Of a stretch of DNA of 64,000 bases, positions 42,372 to 51,278 are shown in pieces (position 1 is the stretch's first letter; the number at the start of each line of letters is the position of its first letter). Under the pieces are notes generated by a model, which saw only the letters and a program-made list of their open reading frames with translations, had not been told where the DNA came from and did not search any database. Source of the stretch: TK10-74A sp965263065 (GTDB lineage Bacteria > Chloroflexota > Dehalococcoidia > Bin125); the NCBI GenBank assembly GCA_965263065.1, contig CBDHGH010000003.1, forward strand, positions 1,984,001 through 2,048,000, given 5' to 3'. Both the position numbers and the translations under genes were made by a program.

Positions 42372-43406
42372 ATGCCCACTCAGCGCTTCCTCATCGACCG
42401 CTACGACCCGGTCGAGGATCGCGCCTACCAGCAGGAATTCAGCGTCGACTACGAGTCGGGCCAGACCGTGCTCGACTGCCTCAACATCATTCGCTGGGAC
42501 CAGGACGGCACGCTCTCCCTGCGCATGTCCTGCCGGCACGCCATCTGCGGTTCCTGCGCCGTCAAGATCAACGGCCGCTCCGGCCTCGCCTGCCAGACGC
42601 AGGTGCCCGCCGCCGTCGCCCGCGGCGACCCCATCCGCATCGGCCCGCAGGGCAACCAGACCGTCATCAAGGACCTCGTCGTCGACGGCGAGAAGTTCAT
42701 GCAGCAGTTCCAGCGCGCCGAGACTTGGCTCCAGCCCCACGAGGATCAGGAGCCGCCCGCCCGCGAATACCGCCAGGAGAAGGACGAGTTCGACCACTGG
42801 CAGCACGCCTCGACCTGCATCCACTGCGGCGCCTGCTACTCCGACTGCACCGTCGCCGCCGTCGACCCCAAGTTCCTCGGCCCGGCCGCGCTGGCCAAGG
42901 CCTACCGCTTCGTGATGGACAGCCGAGACTCCCAGAAGCAGGAGCGGCTCGAGAAGCTCTCGCGCATGCACGGCGGCATCTGGGACTGCACGCGCTGCTT
43001 CATGTGCATCGAGGCCTGCCCCAAGGACGTGCTGCCCATGGACGCCATCATGGAGCTGCGCACCGAGGCGATTAAGGCCGGCGTGACCAACAACCACGGC
43101 AGCCGCCACTCCAAGGCCTTCGCCGGCGGCGTCGCCAAGCGCGGCCGCCTCGACGAGGCCACGCTGCCCATCCTCTCGGCGGGCTTCGGTCCCAGCGCCA
43201 TCCCCGAGATGCTCGGCTACACCCCCGGCGCGATCCGGATGCTCAAGTCACGCAAGCTCCTCGTCGCCGCGCGCCGTCACGGCGCCAGCAAGGACGGCCG
43301 CCGCGAGATCAAGCGCCTCTTCGACGAGGTCGCCGGCGAGAAGCACCACCACGACGTCAACCGCGAGGCGTTCAGCACGCAGTACGCCGAAGCGCTGCGC
43401 ACCTAG
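42372..43406 (+). CDS. sdhB: Succinate dehydrogenase/fumarate reductase iron-sulfur subunit
   Basis: 344 residues from ATG 42372 (GGAGGA upstream). The [2Fe-2S] ligands are in CRHAICGSCAVKINGRSGLAC; the C-terminal ferredoxin part has CIHCGACYSDC and CTRCFMCIEACPKDV. It is about 100 residues longer than usual SdhB, with a basic C-terminal extension (RMLKSRKLLVAARRHGASK) that may dock the cysteine-rich partner. It transfers electrons from FAD to that partner. Confidence 0.94.
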   Translation: MPTQRFLIDRYDPVEDRAYQQEFSVDYESGQTVLDCLNIIRWDQDGTLSLRMSCRHAICGSCAVKINGRSGLACQTQVPAAVARGDPIRIGPQGNQTVIKDLVVDGEKFMQQFQRAETWLQPHEDQEPPAREYRQEKDEFDHWQHASTCIHCGACYSDCTVAAVDPKFLGPAALAKAYRFVMDSRDSQKQERLEKLSRMHGGIWDCTRCFMCIEACPKDVLPMDAIMELRTEAIKAGVTNNHGSRHSKAFAGGVAKRGRLDEATLPILSAGFGPSAIPEMLGYTPGAIRMLKSRKLLVAARRHGASKDGRREIKRLFDEVAGEKHHHDVNREAFSTQYAEALRT

Positions 43407-43444
43407 CGATCATTAGCCCTGAAAGACGACAAGGAACGCACCCC

Positions 43445-44320
43445 GTGAAGTACGCCTTCTGGCCCGGCTGCGTCTCCCGCGGCGCCGCCCCCGAGCTCTA
43501 CAAGTCCACCCTCGCCGTCGCCGAGCACATCGGCATCGAACTCGTCGAGCTGGAAGCCGCCGCCTGCACCGGCGCCGGCATCATCTCCGACGGCGACCCC
43601 TACCTGCAGGACACGCTCAACGCTCGCACCCTCGCCATGGCCGAGCAGCTCGACCTCCCCCTGATGGACATCTGCTCGACCTGCATCGGCGTCCACAGCC
43701 TGGCCCGCGAGAAGCTCGGCAACGACGACTACCGCGCCCGCATCAACGAGCGCCTCGCCCCCGAGGGCCTCTCCTACAGCGGCGCCGTCGAGCCGCGCCA
43801 CCTGCTCTGGATCCTGCTCGAGGACCTGGAGCGCGGCGCCCTCAACCACCTCATCACCACCCCGCTCACCGAGCTCAACCTGGGCCCCTTCTACGGCTGC
43901 TACATCCTGCGGCCCGAGCGCGTCCTCGGCTTCGACAAGCACCCCCACCGCCGCAACAGCCTCGAGGCCGCCATCGAACTCGTCGGCGCGACCACCGTCA
44001 CCTACGACGGCATGACCAAGTGCTGCGGCTTCCCCATCCTCACCACCAACAAGACCAACTCCCTCACGATGGCCGGCACGCACCTCGGCGAGGCGCAGGA
44101 CAAGGGCGCCGACGCCCTCGTCACCCCGTGCCCCCTCTGCCACCTCAACCTCGACGCCCAGCAAGCCGACGCCGCCCGCGTCATCAAGCGCAAGCTCGAC
44201 CTGCCCATCCTGCACATCCCCCAGCTCATCGGCCTCGCCATGGGCCTCGCGCCGGAGAAGCTCGGCCTCAACCGCCACGTCGTCGATACGAAGCCCCTGC
44301 TCGCCAAGGCGGGGCTCTGA
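43445..44320 (+). CDS. SdhE-like / heterodisulfide-reductase-B-like subunit with CCG domains
   Basis: 291 residues from GTG 43445 (AAGGA upstream). It opens FWPGCVSRG and contains CSTCIG at about 79-84, then CCGFPI and CPLCHLNLD in the second half, the cysteine-rich CCG pattern of HdrB and SdhE. In non-classical (type E-like) succinate:quinone oxidoreductases this subunit replaces the cytochrome b anchor. No sdhC/sdhD genes are present here, which agrees with that arrangement. The first CCG motif is degenerate. Confidence 0.88.
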   Translation: MKYAFWPGCVSRGAAPELYKSTLAVAEHIGIELVELEAAACTGAGIISDGDPYLQDTLNARTLAMAEQLDLPLMDICSTCIGVHSLAREKLGNDDYRARINERLAPEGLSYSGAVEPRHLLWILLEDLERGALNHLITTPLTELNLGPFYGCYILRPERVLGFDKHPHRRNSLEAAIELVGATTVTYDGMTKCCGFPILTTNKTNSLTMAGTHLGEAQDKGADALVTPCPLCHLNLDAQQADAARVIKRKLDLPILHIPQLIGLAMGLAPEKLGLNRHVVDTKPLLAKAGL

Positions 44321-44445
44321 CCGACTGCGGCTATTATCGGTTAAGGCTATAATCGAACATAGTTATCTCGCGTCTTTTCGCTTCCGCGAACAAGCGACTC
44401 GCCCGCACCGCTTCTATCACGTCATTCCCGGCGGTCTGTGACAGA

Positions 44446-44493
44446 TTGACCCCAGACCTGTTGTCGATATAGTGTAGTATCGCTAATAGCGAT
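44446..44493 (+). promoter_or_regulatory. Promoter and palindromic operator of the fic gene
   Basis: TTGACC (44446-44451), a 16-base spacer and TATAGT (44468-44473) make a good sigma-70 promoter. ATCGCTAATAGCGAT (44479-44493) is a 6-bp inverted repeat with a 3-base centre exactly over the expected start point. Further upstream, GGCTATTATCG and GGCTATAATCG (about 44331-44355) are near-identical direct repeats. The Fic protein's C-terminal winged helix is a candidate binder. The rest of 44321-44529 shows no gene. Confidence 0.65.
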
Positions 44494-44529
44494 CTGCCCA
44501 ATTATCATTTGCGCGAATGGAGATCCCCC

Positions 44530-45684
44530 GTGACCACCATGCCCGCCCTGGAGCGACGCCCCCACGGCCGCCGGGTTGCCTGCCCGGGGGGCTACCGCGC
44601 CTACGTGCCCGCGCCGCTCCCCCCGCCCCTCGCCTGGGACGGGGGGCTCATCGCCGCGCTGTCCTCCGCCGACCGCGCCATCGGCGCCCTCGCCGGCGAG
44701 GGCCGACGGCTGCCCAACCCCCAGACACTCATCCGGCCCTTCGTCCACAAGGAGGCCGTCCTCTCCAGCCGCATCGAGGGCACCCGCACCACCCTGGGCG
44801 AGTTGCTCGCCGACGAGGCCGGCGCCGCCGTCGACCAGAGCCCCGACGACCTCCGCGAGGTCGCCAACTACGTCTCCGCTCTCGACTACGGCCTCGGCCG
44901 CCTCGACACGCTGCCCCTCTCCCTCCGCCTCGTGCGCGAGCTGCACGACCGCCTCATGCGCGGCGTCCGCGGCGACATCGCCGCGCCCGGAGAGTTCCGT
45001 CGCAGCCAGAACTGGATCGGGCGGCCCGGCTGCACTCTCAACGACGCCACCTACGTCCCGCCGCCGCCCGCGGAGCTCCTGCCCTGCCTCGACGCCTGGG
45101 AGCACTCCCTCCACGACGACGCCCTGCCGCCGCTCGTCCAGGCCGCCCTCGTCCACGTCCAGTTTGAGGCCATCCACCCCTTCCTCGACGGCAACGGCCG
45201 CGTGGGGCGTCTGCTGATCACGCTGCTGCTCGCCGAGCGGGATGTCCTCCCCTCGCCGCTGCTCTATCTCAGCGCCTACTTCGAGGCCACCCGCCCCGAG
45301 TACTACGCCCGCCTCCTCGGCGTCACCGAGCGCGGCGAGTGGGAGGAATGGCTGGTCTACTTCCTGCGCGGCGTCGCGCTGCAGTCGCAGGACGCGTTGG
45401 ACCGCATCCGCCGCATCGACGATCTGCTCTCCGAATGGAAGCGTGGGCTGCCCCGCGGGCAGTCCTACGTCCCCGAGAGAGCGCTCGACCTCTTCGCCGA
45501 GAACCCCTTCCGCACTGTGAGCGGCGTCGCCGCCCGCCTGCAAGTCGCCTTCACCACCGCCCAGCGCGCCATCGACCGCCTGGAGGCGGCGGGCGTCGTC
45601 GCCCGCGTCGGAGAGGCCCGCCGCAACCGTCTCTACTGCGCCGAGTCGCTCCTCCGCGCGCTGGAGGAGCCGGTCGTCGGGTAG
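44530..45684 (+). CDS. Class II Fic-domain protein with C-terminal winged helix
   Basis: 384 residues from GTG 44530 (GGAG upstream); a TTG at 44509 is less likely. Fic motif HPFLDGNGRVGRLL is at 216-229. The N-terminal inhibitory motif S79-S-R-I-E83-G matches [S/T]xxxE[G/N], so the enzyme is probably held inactive until relieved. The N-terminal Fic_N domain and a C-terminal winged helix (VSGVAARLQVAFTTAQRAID) complete a common stand-alone architecture. It likely transfers AMP to a protein hydroxyl. It has its own promoter and operator, suggesting autoregulation. Confidence 0.92.
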   Translation: MTTMPALERRPHGRRVACPGGYRAYVPAPLPPPLAWDGGLIAALSSADRAIGALAGEGRRLPNPQTLIRPFVHKEAVLSSRIEGTRTTLGELLADEAGAAVDQSPDDLREVANYVSALDYGLGRLDTLPLSLRLVRELHDRLMRGVRGDIAAPGEFRRSQNWIGRPGCTLNDATYVPPPPAELLPCLDAWEHSLHDDALPPLVQAALVHVQFEAIHPFLDGNGRVGRLLITLLLAERDVLPSPLLYLSAYFEATRPEYYARLLGVTERGEWEEWLVYFLRGVALQSQDALDRIRRIDDLLSEWKRGLPRGQSYVPERALDLFAENPFRTVSGVAARLQVAFTTAQRAIDRLEAAGVVARVGEARRNRLYCAESLLRALEEPVVG

Positions 45685-45704
45685 ACGGCCGCCCGACACC
45701 AAAA

Positions 45705-45733
45705 CGAGCCGCTCTCGACGGGAGAGCGGCTCG
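45705..45733 (-). terminator. Intrinsic terminator of the vapBC-like operon
   Basis: A 12-bp stem CGAGCCGCTCTC/GAGAGCGGCTCG with a 5-base loop. Read on the minus strand it is followed by TTTTGG, so it fits a terminator for the genes ending at 45915. It may also stop fic transcription from the other side. The remaining bases between 45734 and 45914 show no gene. Confidence 0.7.
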
Positions 45734-45914
45734 CAATGGTCAGGAGGGCGGCGGGACCGGTCGGCGTTCCCGCGGCGCGGGGCCGCGGGGTGGCGGGCGG
45801 GGTGACGGTACTGCCCGGTCCCGTCTGCGATGGCCCTCCTGCGAGGCGAAACGCCATCCCCCGGCGCGCGGTTCCCCTCGCCCCGACGCCCCAGGTACAA
45901 AGCGACATAACACG

Positions 45915-46322
45915 TTACGCGAGCGTGCCCGGCGGGGTGATCACCTCGCAGGTCGGGCCGTTGGAGCGGCTGAGCCGTCGGTCCAGCGTCAGCAGCGGGC
46001 AGTCGAGCGCCTCGGCCAGCGCCACGTACCAGGCGTCGTAGATCGTCAGGGCGCCACGCAGGGCCCATACCCGCTCGGCGTAGGGGGTGAACGGAAACAG
46101 CGTCAGCGGCAGCTGCATCAGGTCGCGCTGCGCGCGCGTGGCCTCGCTGGGCGTGATCTGCCGGGCCAACTCCATGCGGCGCAGGGTGTTGCTCGCCTCG
46201 GCCAGCGCCAACTCCGGGCCCGCGATCCTGTCCATGGCGACCCGGGATTCCGCCCATCGACCATCGCGCCCGGAATCGACCAGGGCGGCGACCAGCAGCG
46301 ACGCGTCGGCCACCACTCTCAC
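45915..46322 (-). CDS. vapC: PIN-domain toxin, VapC type
   Basis: 135 residues. The acidic residues are in VVADAS (Asp6), ELALAEASNTL (Glu), TIYDAWYVALAE (Asp) and LLTLDRRL (Asp), the full PIN set. These proteins are Mg-dependent RNases that often cut tRNA or rRNA. Its start overlaps the stop of the upstream antitoxin by four bases. Confidence 0.9.
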   Translation of the reverse strand: MRVVADASLLVAALVDSGRDGRWAESRVAMDRIAGPELALAEASNTLRRMELARQITPSEATRAQRDLMQLPLTLFPFTPYAERVWALRGALTIYDAWYVALAEALDCPLLTLDRRLSRSNGPTCEVITPPGTLA

Positions 46323-46555
46323 ATGCGGTCCGCCTCAATCGCGCGCAGGATCACCGACGCCGGCACCTCCCTCGGCGCGGCCGCCTTGCGCGCCCGGACT
46401 GCCTCAAGCCACTCCTTGATGGAGGGCTGGTTGGCGGCCCGCTCCAATCGATCGCGCTGGTACACCTGCATCGACAGACGCTGCAGCGCGGCGCGCTCGG
46501 CCTCCCTATCGCTCACCTCTTCGGGCACGCCCCGGGTCGTGATCTGCTCTGCCAT
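46319..46555 (-). CDS. vapB: Putative antitoxin of the VapC toxin
   Basis: 78 residues, entirely helical and charged (EEVSDREAERAALQRLSMQV). It has a conserved-looking C-terminal end (REVPASVILRAIEADRM) of the kind that wraps the toxin. No clear ribbon-helix-helix or AbrB fold is seen. Assigned by coupling to vapC. Confidence 0.7.
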   Translation of the reverse strand: MAEQITTRGVPEEVSDREAERAALQRLSMQVYQRDRLERAANQPSIKEWLEAVRARKAAAPREVPASVILRAIEADRM

Positions 46556-46755
46556 GCATGCAGAATCGCAGCAATGACATCGATCCGCAAGCGCGACCCC
46601 CCTCGCCGGCCGAGGCGGTCGGGACGGCGGTCGCCCGAACGTGCCATAATCACCGCACGCGTCGGCGGCGTACGACTCCCCGGCATCCGCGACCGACTGG
46701 CCGCGGGCCCCCGCCCGGGGGCGCAGCGACCGCCGCCCGGAGAGGTGGGCGTCAC

Positions 46756-48276
46756 ATGTCCTCCGCGTTGCGTGGCCTGACCGGATTCATCCTTCTCCTG
46801 CTCCTCGCCGTCAGCGCGCTGCTCCTGACCACGGCGCAGAGCGCCGCGCAGGACATCGACGAAGACGAGCCCACCCCGCCTCCGATCCCCATCACCGGCG
46901 ACGAACTCCGCAACCTCAGCTACCCCAACGAGTGGCCGGCCGACGGCGTCGCCCCCCTGACCGATGGCGTCTACACCGAGCCCATCCCCGATTCCGTCGC
47001 CCAGGTGAGGGTCGAGTTCCGGCGCGCCGCCTTCGGCCAACTCGACGGCCGGGCCGCGGCCGCCGTCGTCCTCGCGACCAGCGGCGGCGGCACCGGGACC
47101 TTCTACGAGCTGCACGTCCTCACGCGCGACGACCGCGGGACGCCCCGGTCCGTCGCCCGCCACCTCCTCGGCGACCGCATCGGCCTGCAGGGTCTCGCCT
47201 TCGACCGCGACACCATCCGTGTCGACTTCACCGGCTTCGCCCCCGGCGACGGGGCCTGCTGCCCCACTCGCAACGTGACGCACGTGTTCCGCCTGCTCGA
47301 TGGCGAGCTCGAACTCGTGCGCGCTGCCGAGGCGCCCGCCGTGCAGCCCGTCGCGGAGGGCGCGACCTTCATGGCGTGGTTCCGCGGGCACACGACCTCC
47401 CGCGCGCTCCTGGCCTCCACCGGGCTCCTGGAGAACGTCCAGGTGTTCAACCCGGAGGACGAGACGTGGGCCGTCGATCCGCGCGAACTGCTGCCGGGCG
47501 AGCGTCCCGCGCTGCCGATTGACCCGGGCACCCTCGTCATCGTCGTGGCGCGGGCCCCGACCGAGATCCCCGTCCCGCTCCTCGCCCCGCCCGCCGCCTG
47601 CCCGCGCAACCCGGGCCCGACCAACCCCCTCGACCCCTCGATGATCGTCCACGGCCCGGGCAACGGTGAGCGCTTCGCCGGCGCGGTGGCCGTCTCGGGC
47701 CTCGCCCGCGTCTTCGAGGCCAACGTCCGCGTGCGCATCCTCGACGCCGGCGGCGCGGTCCTCGCCGACACCCACACCACCGCCGAGGTGGGCGGCCCCT
47801 ACTTCGGCGCGTTCTCCGCAGACATCGCCGTCGACGTCGCCGAGGAGACCGAGGCCTGCGTCCAGATCTTCGAGCAGTCCGCCCGCGACGGCCTCGACGT
47901 CAACGTCGTCCAGATCGGCGTCACGCTGTCGCCCGCGCTGCCCGCCGACTTCCCCGCCGCGCTGCTCTACCCCGGCGCCACCGTCGTCTCCGATAGCCGC
48001 TCCAGCAACGACGAGGGCGAGACCTTCGTCACCGCCCACCTGGCCGTCGACGCCGGGACCGCCGCCATCCTCGCGTTCTACGAGCGCGCCTTCGCCGCCC
48101 TCGACGCCCCCGGCCAGGTCTTCGATGGCTATACGGGGCCCAACGACACCCCCGTCATCTACCTCGCCCTGCAGGATGTCTCCTACGCCGCCCAAGCCAT
48201 CATCCGCGAAGGCGCCGCCCCCGGCGGCGCCACCCTCGTCGAGGTCACCATCAACCTGAATCCCCCCGGCGGGTAG
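46756..48276 (+). CDS. Secreted protein with a Gmad2 immunoglobulin-like domain
   Basis: 506 residues from ATG 46756, chosen because it starts a clean signal peptide (LRGLTGFILLLLLAVSALLL, cut near AQSAAQ). The middle region (about 60-260) is an unrecognised beta-rich domain with a CC pair (GDGACCPTRN). From about 300 there is a Gmad2-type Ig domain: GPGNGERFAGAVAVSGLARVF, then VRILDAGG, then QSARDGLDVNVVQI. A C-terminal alpha/beta domain of about 100 residues follows (LLYPGATVVSDSRSSND). Gmad2 domains occur in spore-germination and other surface proteins. Ligand and role unknown. Confidence 0.75.
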   Translation: MSSALRGLTGFILLLLLAVSALLLTTAQSAAQDIDEDEPTPPPIPITGDELRNLSYPNEWPADGVAPLTDGVYTEPIPDSVAQVRVEFRRAAFGQLDGRAAAAVVLATSGGGTGTFYELHVLTRDDRGTPRSVARHLLGDRIGLQGLAFDRDTIRVDFTGFAPGDGACCPTRNVTHVFRLLDGELELVRAAEAPAVQPVAEGATFMAWFRGHTTSRALLASTGLLENVQVFNPEDETWAVDPRELLPGERPALPIDPGTLVIVVARAPTEIPVPLLAPPAACPRNPGPTNPLDPSMIVHGPGNGERFAGAVAVSGLARVFEANVRVRILDAGGAVLADTHTTAEVGGPYFGAFSADIAVDVAEETEACVQIFEQSARDGLDVNVVQIGVTLSPALPADFPAALLYPGATVVSDSRSSNDEGETFVTAHLAVDAGTAAILAFYERAFAALDAPGQVFDGYTGPNDTPVIYLALQDVSYAAQAIIREGAAPGGATLVEVTINLNPPGG

Positions 48277-48360
48277 GTCGGGCGGATGGGGAGGATCGGG
48301 GGAGGACCGACGTCGATTGCAGGCAGTATGCCTCGGTCGATAAGGTCGTAGTGGAGCGAC

Positions 48361-48522
48361 ATGTGGAGGCGGGAGATGCAGCAGATCACGGTCAGGGATG
48401 TGCCCGACAGGATCCGGCGCGCGCTCCCGGCGATGGATGATCTGCGGGCGCGCATCGCGGCGAGGGCCGGCGGCGAGATCGAGGAGAGCGTCCCACTGAT
48501 CCGCGCCGACCGCGATCGGTGA
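48361..48522 (+). pseudogene. FitA/VapB-like antitoxin remnant
   Basis: A 53-codon ORF (or 48 from the second ATG at 48376). It begins QQITVRDVPDRIRRAL, the start of FitA-type antitoxins, and ends SVPLIRADRDR, the typical FitA C-terminal end. The middle helix of the ribbon-helix-helix is shortened. Only a short PIN-like tail (VTHLDDFAVPA, about 48541-48576) follows instead of a VapC gene. Within 48277-48622 nothing else is seen. Confidence 0.45.
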
Positions 48523-48622
48523 CGGTCGGCGACCGGCCGGGTGACCCACCTCGACGACTTCGCCGTGCCCGCCTGACGAGGTCCACGCCGTCACATGGGC
48601 CGGGACGACGCGTTTCGTCCGG

Positions 48623-49585
48623 CTATTGCGCGACCTTCAAGTATACATCCGCGGGGTTCAGACCACAGTGCTGCAATAGTCCTCTTGCGTTCCTTCTGAT
48701 GTGTGCAGCATTCAACCACGTATCCACGTACAGCGGTGGTGTTCCCTCAATGCGCGTGTGGCTTGCGAACGGCTTGCCGGTCGAGTGCACCGGCTCGGTA
48801 TGCACGCTGTATCGTTTCGGGCCCTGTGCGATCGGCATGTCTGCGACACTGAGTCGTCTCTCCGCATAGAGCTGTGCAGCAACAAGGAGGAGCACGTCGC
48901 GCCAACTCCTGAGGCTCCGTTCGCTTCCGTCCCAGAAGCGGATGGCCGTAGGATAGGGCGTGCGAGGTGGCGGGTCGTACTCGGAGAGCGCAACCCAGCC
49001 CGACCCTGGCGGTCCTGGCGCCGGGGTCGCTTCGACAGCGGCTGGCTTGGCTGCCTGTGGTGGTGGAGGATCGCCGAGAATCGGTGTGCTGGCCGGCGTC
49101 GGCTGCTGGCCCGACGCCAGGTTTGGTCGCCAGAGCAACAGCAGCTTCAGCGCCAGCTCGTGGGCCGGGCCGTTGGCGATGGAGACATCCAGTATTCGCC
49201 GGTCCGCCAATTGTCCACGTTCGAAGACGGCGTACAACTCCCACCGATCGCCGTCGGTCAGCCCGGCGTAGTCAATGCCCGACGCGTTCGCGTAGTTGAG
49301 CATCTGCATCCGATGCGATTCCAGCGCTTCGCCCAGCCGCTTGGCTTCCACAGTCGCGGCCGGCTTGCCACCGGGGCCCAGCAACGCGTAGTCAGCCCGT
49401 GCACCGCTCACGTCGTACTCCGGCGTGACGACCTCCGGGTCCGACACGTCCCAGCCCAGCGCCTGCAGCAGCGGGTCGATCAGCGCCATGCGGGTGCGCG
49501 TCTCGTTCGCCCGCAGCGAGGGGCCATGCGACCGGATGCGCTCTTGCAGCAACTCGATGCAGGCGACTAGATCGTCGAGCAGCAT
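48623..49585 (-). CDS. Stand-alone HsdR-N-like nuclease-fold protein
   Basis: 320 residues. The N-terminal half resembles the type I restriction HsdR N-terminal domain: Asp in GARADYALLGPGG, then TVEAKRLGE, giving the D...ExK active site (about residues 65-85). A proline-rich linker (PPPPQAAKPAAVEATPAPGPP) leads to a separate C-terminal domain (WDGSERSLRSWRDVLLLVAAQLY). No helicase, methylase or specificity subunit is adjacent. Possibly a defence or repair nuclease; the D-ExK is read by eye. Confidence 0.72.
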   Translation of the reverse strand: MLLDDLVACIELLQERIRSHGPSLRANETRTRMALIDPLLQALGWDVSDPEVVTPEYDVSGARADYALLGPGGKPAATVEAKRLGEALESHRMQMLNYANASGIDYAGLTDGDRWELYAVFERGQLADRRILDVSIANGPAHELALKLLLLWRPNLASGQQPTPASTPILGDPPPPQAAKPAAVEATPAPGPPGSGWVALSEYDPPPRTPYPTAIRFWDGSERSLRSWRDVLLLVAAQLYAERRLSVADMPIAQGPKRYSVHTEPVHSTGKPFASHTRIEGTPPLYVDTWLNAAHIRRNARGLLQHCGLNPADVYLKVAQ

Positions 49586-49677
49586 GTTCGGTTCCCTGTG
49601 CCCCGGTCACGGGAGGGTGCTGGCGGCCCGTGAGCCCGCATGCTACGAGCAATGTCGATTGCGTGCACGGCCAACCC

Positions 49678-49767
49678 TGGCGGAGGGGGAGGGATTCGAA
49701 CCCCCGAGACGCTTGCGCGCCTAGCGGTTTTCAAGACCGCCGCCTTCAACCACTCGGCCACCCCTCC
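49678..49767 (-). tRNA. tRNA-Ser (anticodon UGA)
   Basis: Read on the minus strand, a 7-bp acceptor stem GGAGGGG/CCCCTCC, D-arm GGCCGAGTGGTTGAAGGC, anticodon arm with TCTTGAAAA (anticodon TGA), a long variable arm (GGCGCGCAAGCGTC) as expected for serine, T-arm GGGGGTTCGAATCCC, discriminator G and an encoded CCA (49680-49678). Confidence 0.96.
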
Positions 49768-49794
49768 GCGACCGTCGCTGTTGGCCCCACCAGC

Positions 49795-51207
49795 CTACCC
49801 CGACCGACGCAGCTCCGGCGGCAGATCCCCCACGCCCGACGCTCGCAGCGCCTCCGACACCCGCTGCGCGATGACTTCGTACGCCTCGCGACTCTCGGCC
49901 TCCAGACGGACGCTGAGCACGGGCTCGGTGTTCGACGCGCGCACCAGCGCCCAGCCGCCGTCGAACTCGATGCGCGCCCCGTCGATCTCCAGCACCGGCT
50001 GCGATGTGCGGAAGCGCGCCGCGCACTCCTCGGCGATGCGGAACTTCGCGGCGTCGTCGCAGGGGATGCGCAGCTCCGGCGACGTCAGCAGCGCCGGCCC
50101 CGTCCCCTCCGCCCCAGCCATCAGCGCCGACAGCGGTCGCCCCCGCGCCGATACCAGCTGCGCGATCAGGCAGGCCCCGAAGATCGCATCGTCGAAGCCG
50201 AAGTAGTCCTCCCGGAAGTAGAAGTGCGACGAGGCCTCGCCGCCCAGCAGGATGCCGGCCTCGCGCATCAGCCGCTTGGCTGGCGAGTGGCCCGTGGGGC
50301 CGAACACCGGCCGCCCGCCGTGCGCCTCGATGGCCCGGATGGTCGCCAGCGACACCTTCACGTCGACCAGCACGCGCGCCCCCGGGCGCCGCGACAGCAG
50401 GTCCCAGGCCAGCAGCGACAGGATGGCGTCGGGGTCGTGCCGCCGGCCCCCCTCATCGACGATCCCCAGGCGGTCGCCGTCGCCGTCCCACGCGACGCCC
50501 ATGTCGGCCCCCTGCGCGACCACCGCCGCCCGCAGCCCCTCCATCGACGACGCCAGTTGCGGGTCGGCCGGCGCATCGGACCCCCCGGTGTCGGGCTCCA
50601 GGTTGAGCCCCACGACGTCGCAGCCCGCCCGCTCGAGCGCCGCCGGACCGGCGATCGCCGTCACGCCGTGGCCCGCGTCGGCCACGACCGTCAGCGGTCG
50701 TCCCAGCGCGAAGCGCTCGCCCAGATACGCGACGTACTCCGGCGGCGCGTCCCGCTCCTCGAACGTCCCCGCCCCCTGCTCGAAGTCCTCCGCCTCGATC
50801 AGCGCCCGCAGCCCCTGGATCGCCGCCGCCGACAGCGGGATGCCCTCCGACTCGAGCAGCTTCAGCCCGTTGACCTCGCGCCCGCCGTGGCTGCCGGTCA
50901 CGTTGCAGCCCCCCTCCATCCCCCAGCGCGCCGCCGCGAAGTACAGCAGCGGCGACGGCGACAGCCCGATCGCCACCACGTCCACGCCCGACGCCCGCGC
51001 CCCCTCGACGAACCCCCGCAGCAGCCCCGCCGACGACGGCCGGTTGTCGCGCCCCACGACGATCGTCGCCGCCCCGCCGGCCCGCCGCAGGTGCGTCGCG
51101 TACGCCCGGCCGATCAGTCGCGCCACCTCCGGGGTCAGCTCCGTGTCCGCCCGCCCCCGGACGTCGTAGGCGCGGAAGATGCGGGGGTCCACGGTCGTGC
51201 CGCTCAT
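49795..51207 (-). CDS. Phosphomannomutase/phosphoglucomutase family enzyme
   Basis: 470 residues of the alpha-D-phosphohexomutase family, four domains. N-terminal IFRAYDVRG; the phosphoserine loop reads VTGSHGGREVNGLKL where most members have TASHNP, so Ser is kept but the flanks differ. Metal loop DGDGDR, sugar loop GGEASSHFYFRE (usually GExSGH) and phosphate loop RASNTEPVLSVRLEA are present. Interconverts hexose 1- and 6-phosphates for glycan synthesis; sugar preference is not predictable here. Ends 27 bases before the tRNA. Confidence 0.92.
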   Translation of the reverse strand: MSGTTVDPRIFRAYDVRGRADTELTPEVARLIGRAYATHLRRAGGAATIVVGRDNRPSSAGLLRGFVEGARASGVDVVAIGLSPSPLLYFAAARWGMEGGCNVTGSHGGREVNGLKLLESEGIPLSAAAIQGLRALIEAEDFEQGAGTFEERDAPPEYVAYLGERFALGRPLTVVADAGHGVTAIAGPAALERAGCDVVGLNLEPDTGGSDAPADPQLASSMEGLRAAVVAQGADMGVAWDGDGDRLGIVDEGGRRHDPDAILSLLAWDLLSRRPGARVLVDVKVSLATIRAIEAHGGRPVFGPTGHSPAKRLMREAGILLGGEASSHFYFREDYFGFDDAIFGACLIAQLVSARGRPLSALMAGAEGTGPALLTSPELRIPCDDAAKFRIAEECAARFRTSQPVLEIDGARIEFDGGWALVRASNTEPVLSVRLEAESREAYEVIAQRVSEALRASGVGDLPPELRRSG

Positions 51208-51278
51208 CTGGCCAGGCCTTCTCTACGACACCGGTCTACTACACTGGGGCGGGCCAACCGATACGAAGGAGCGCCGCC

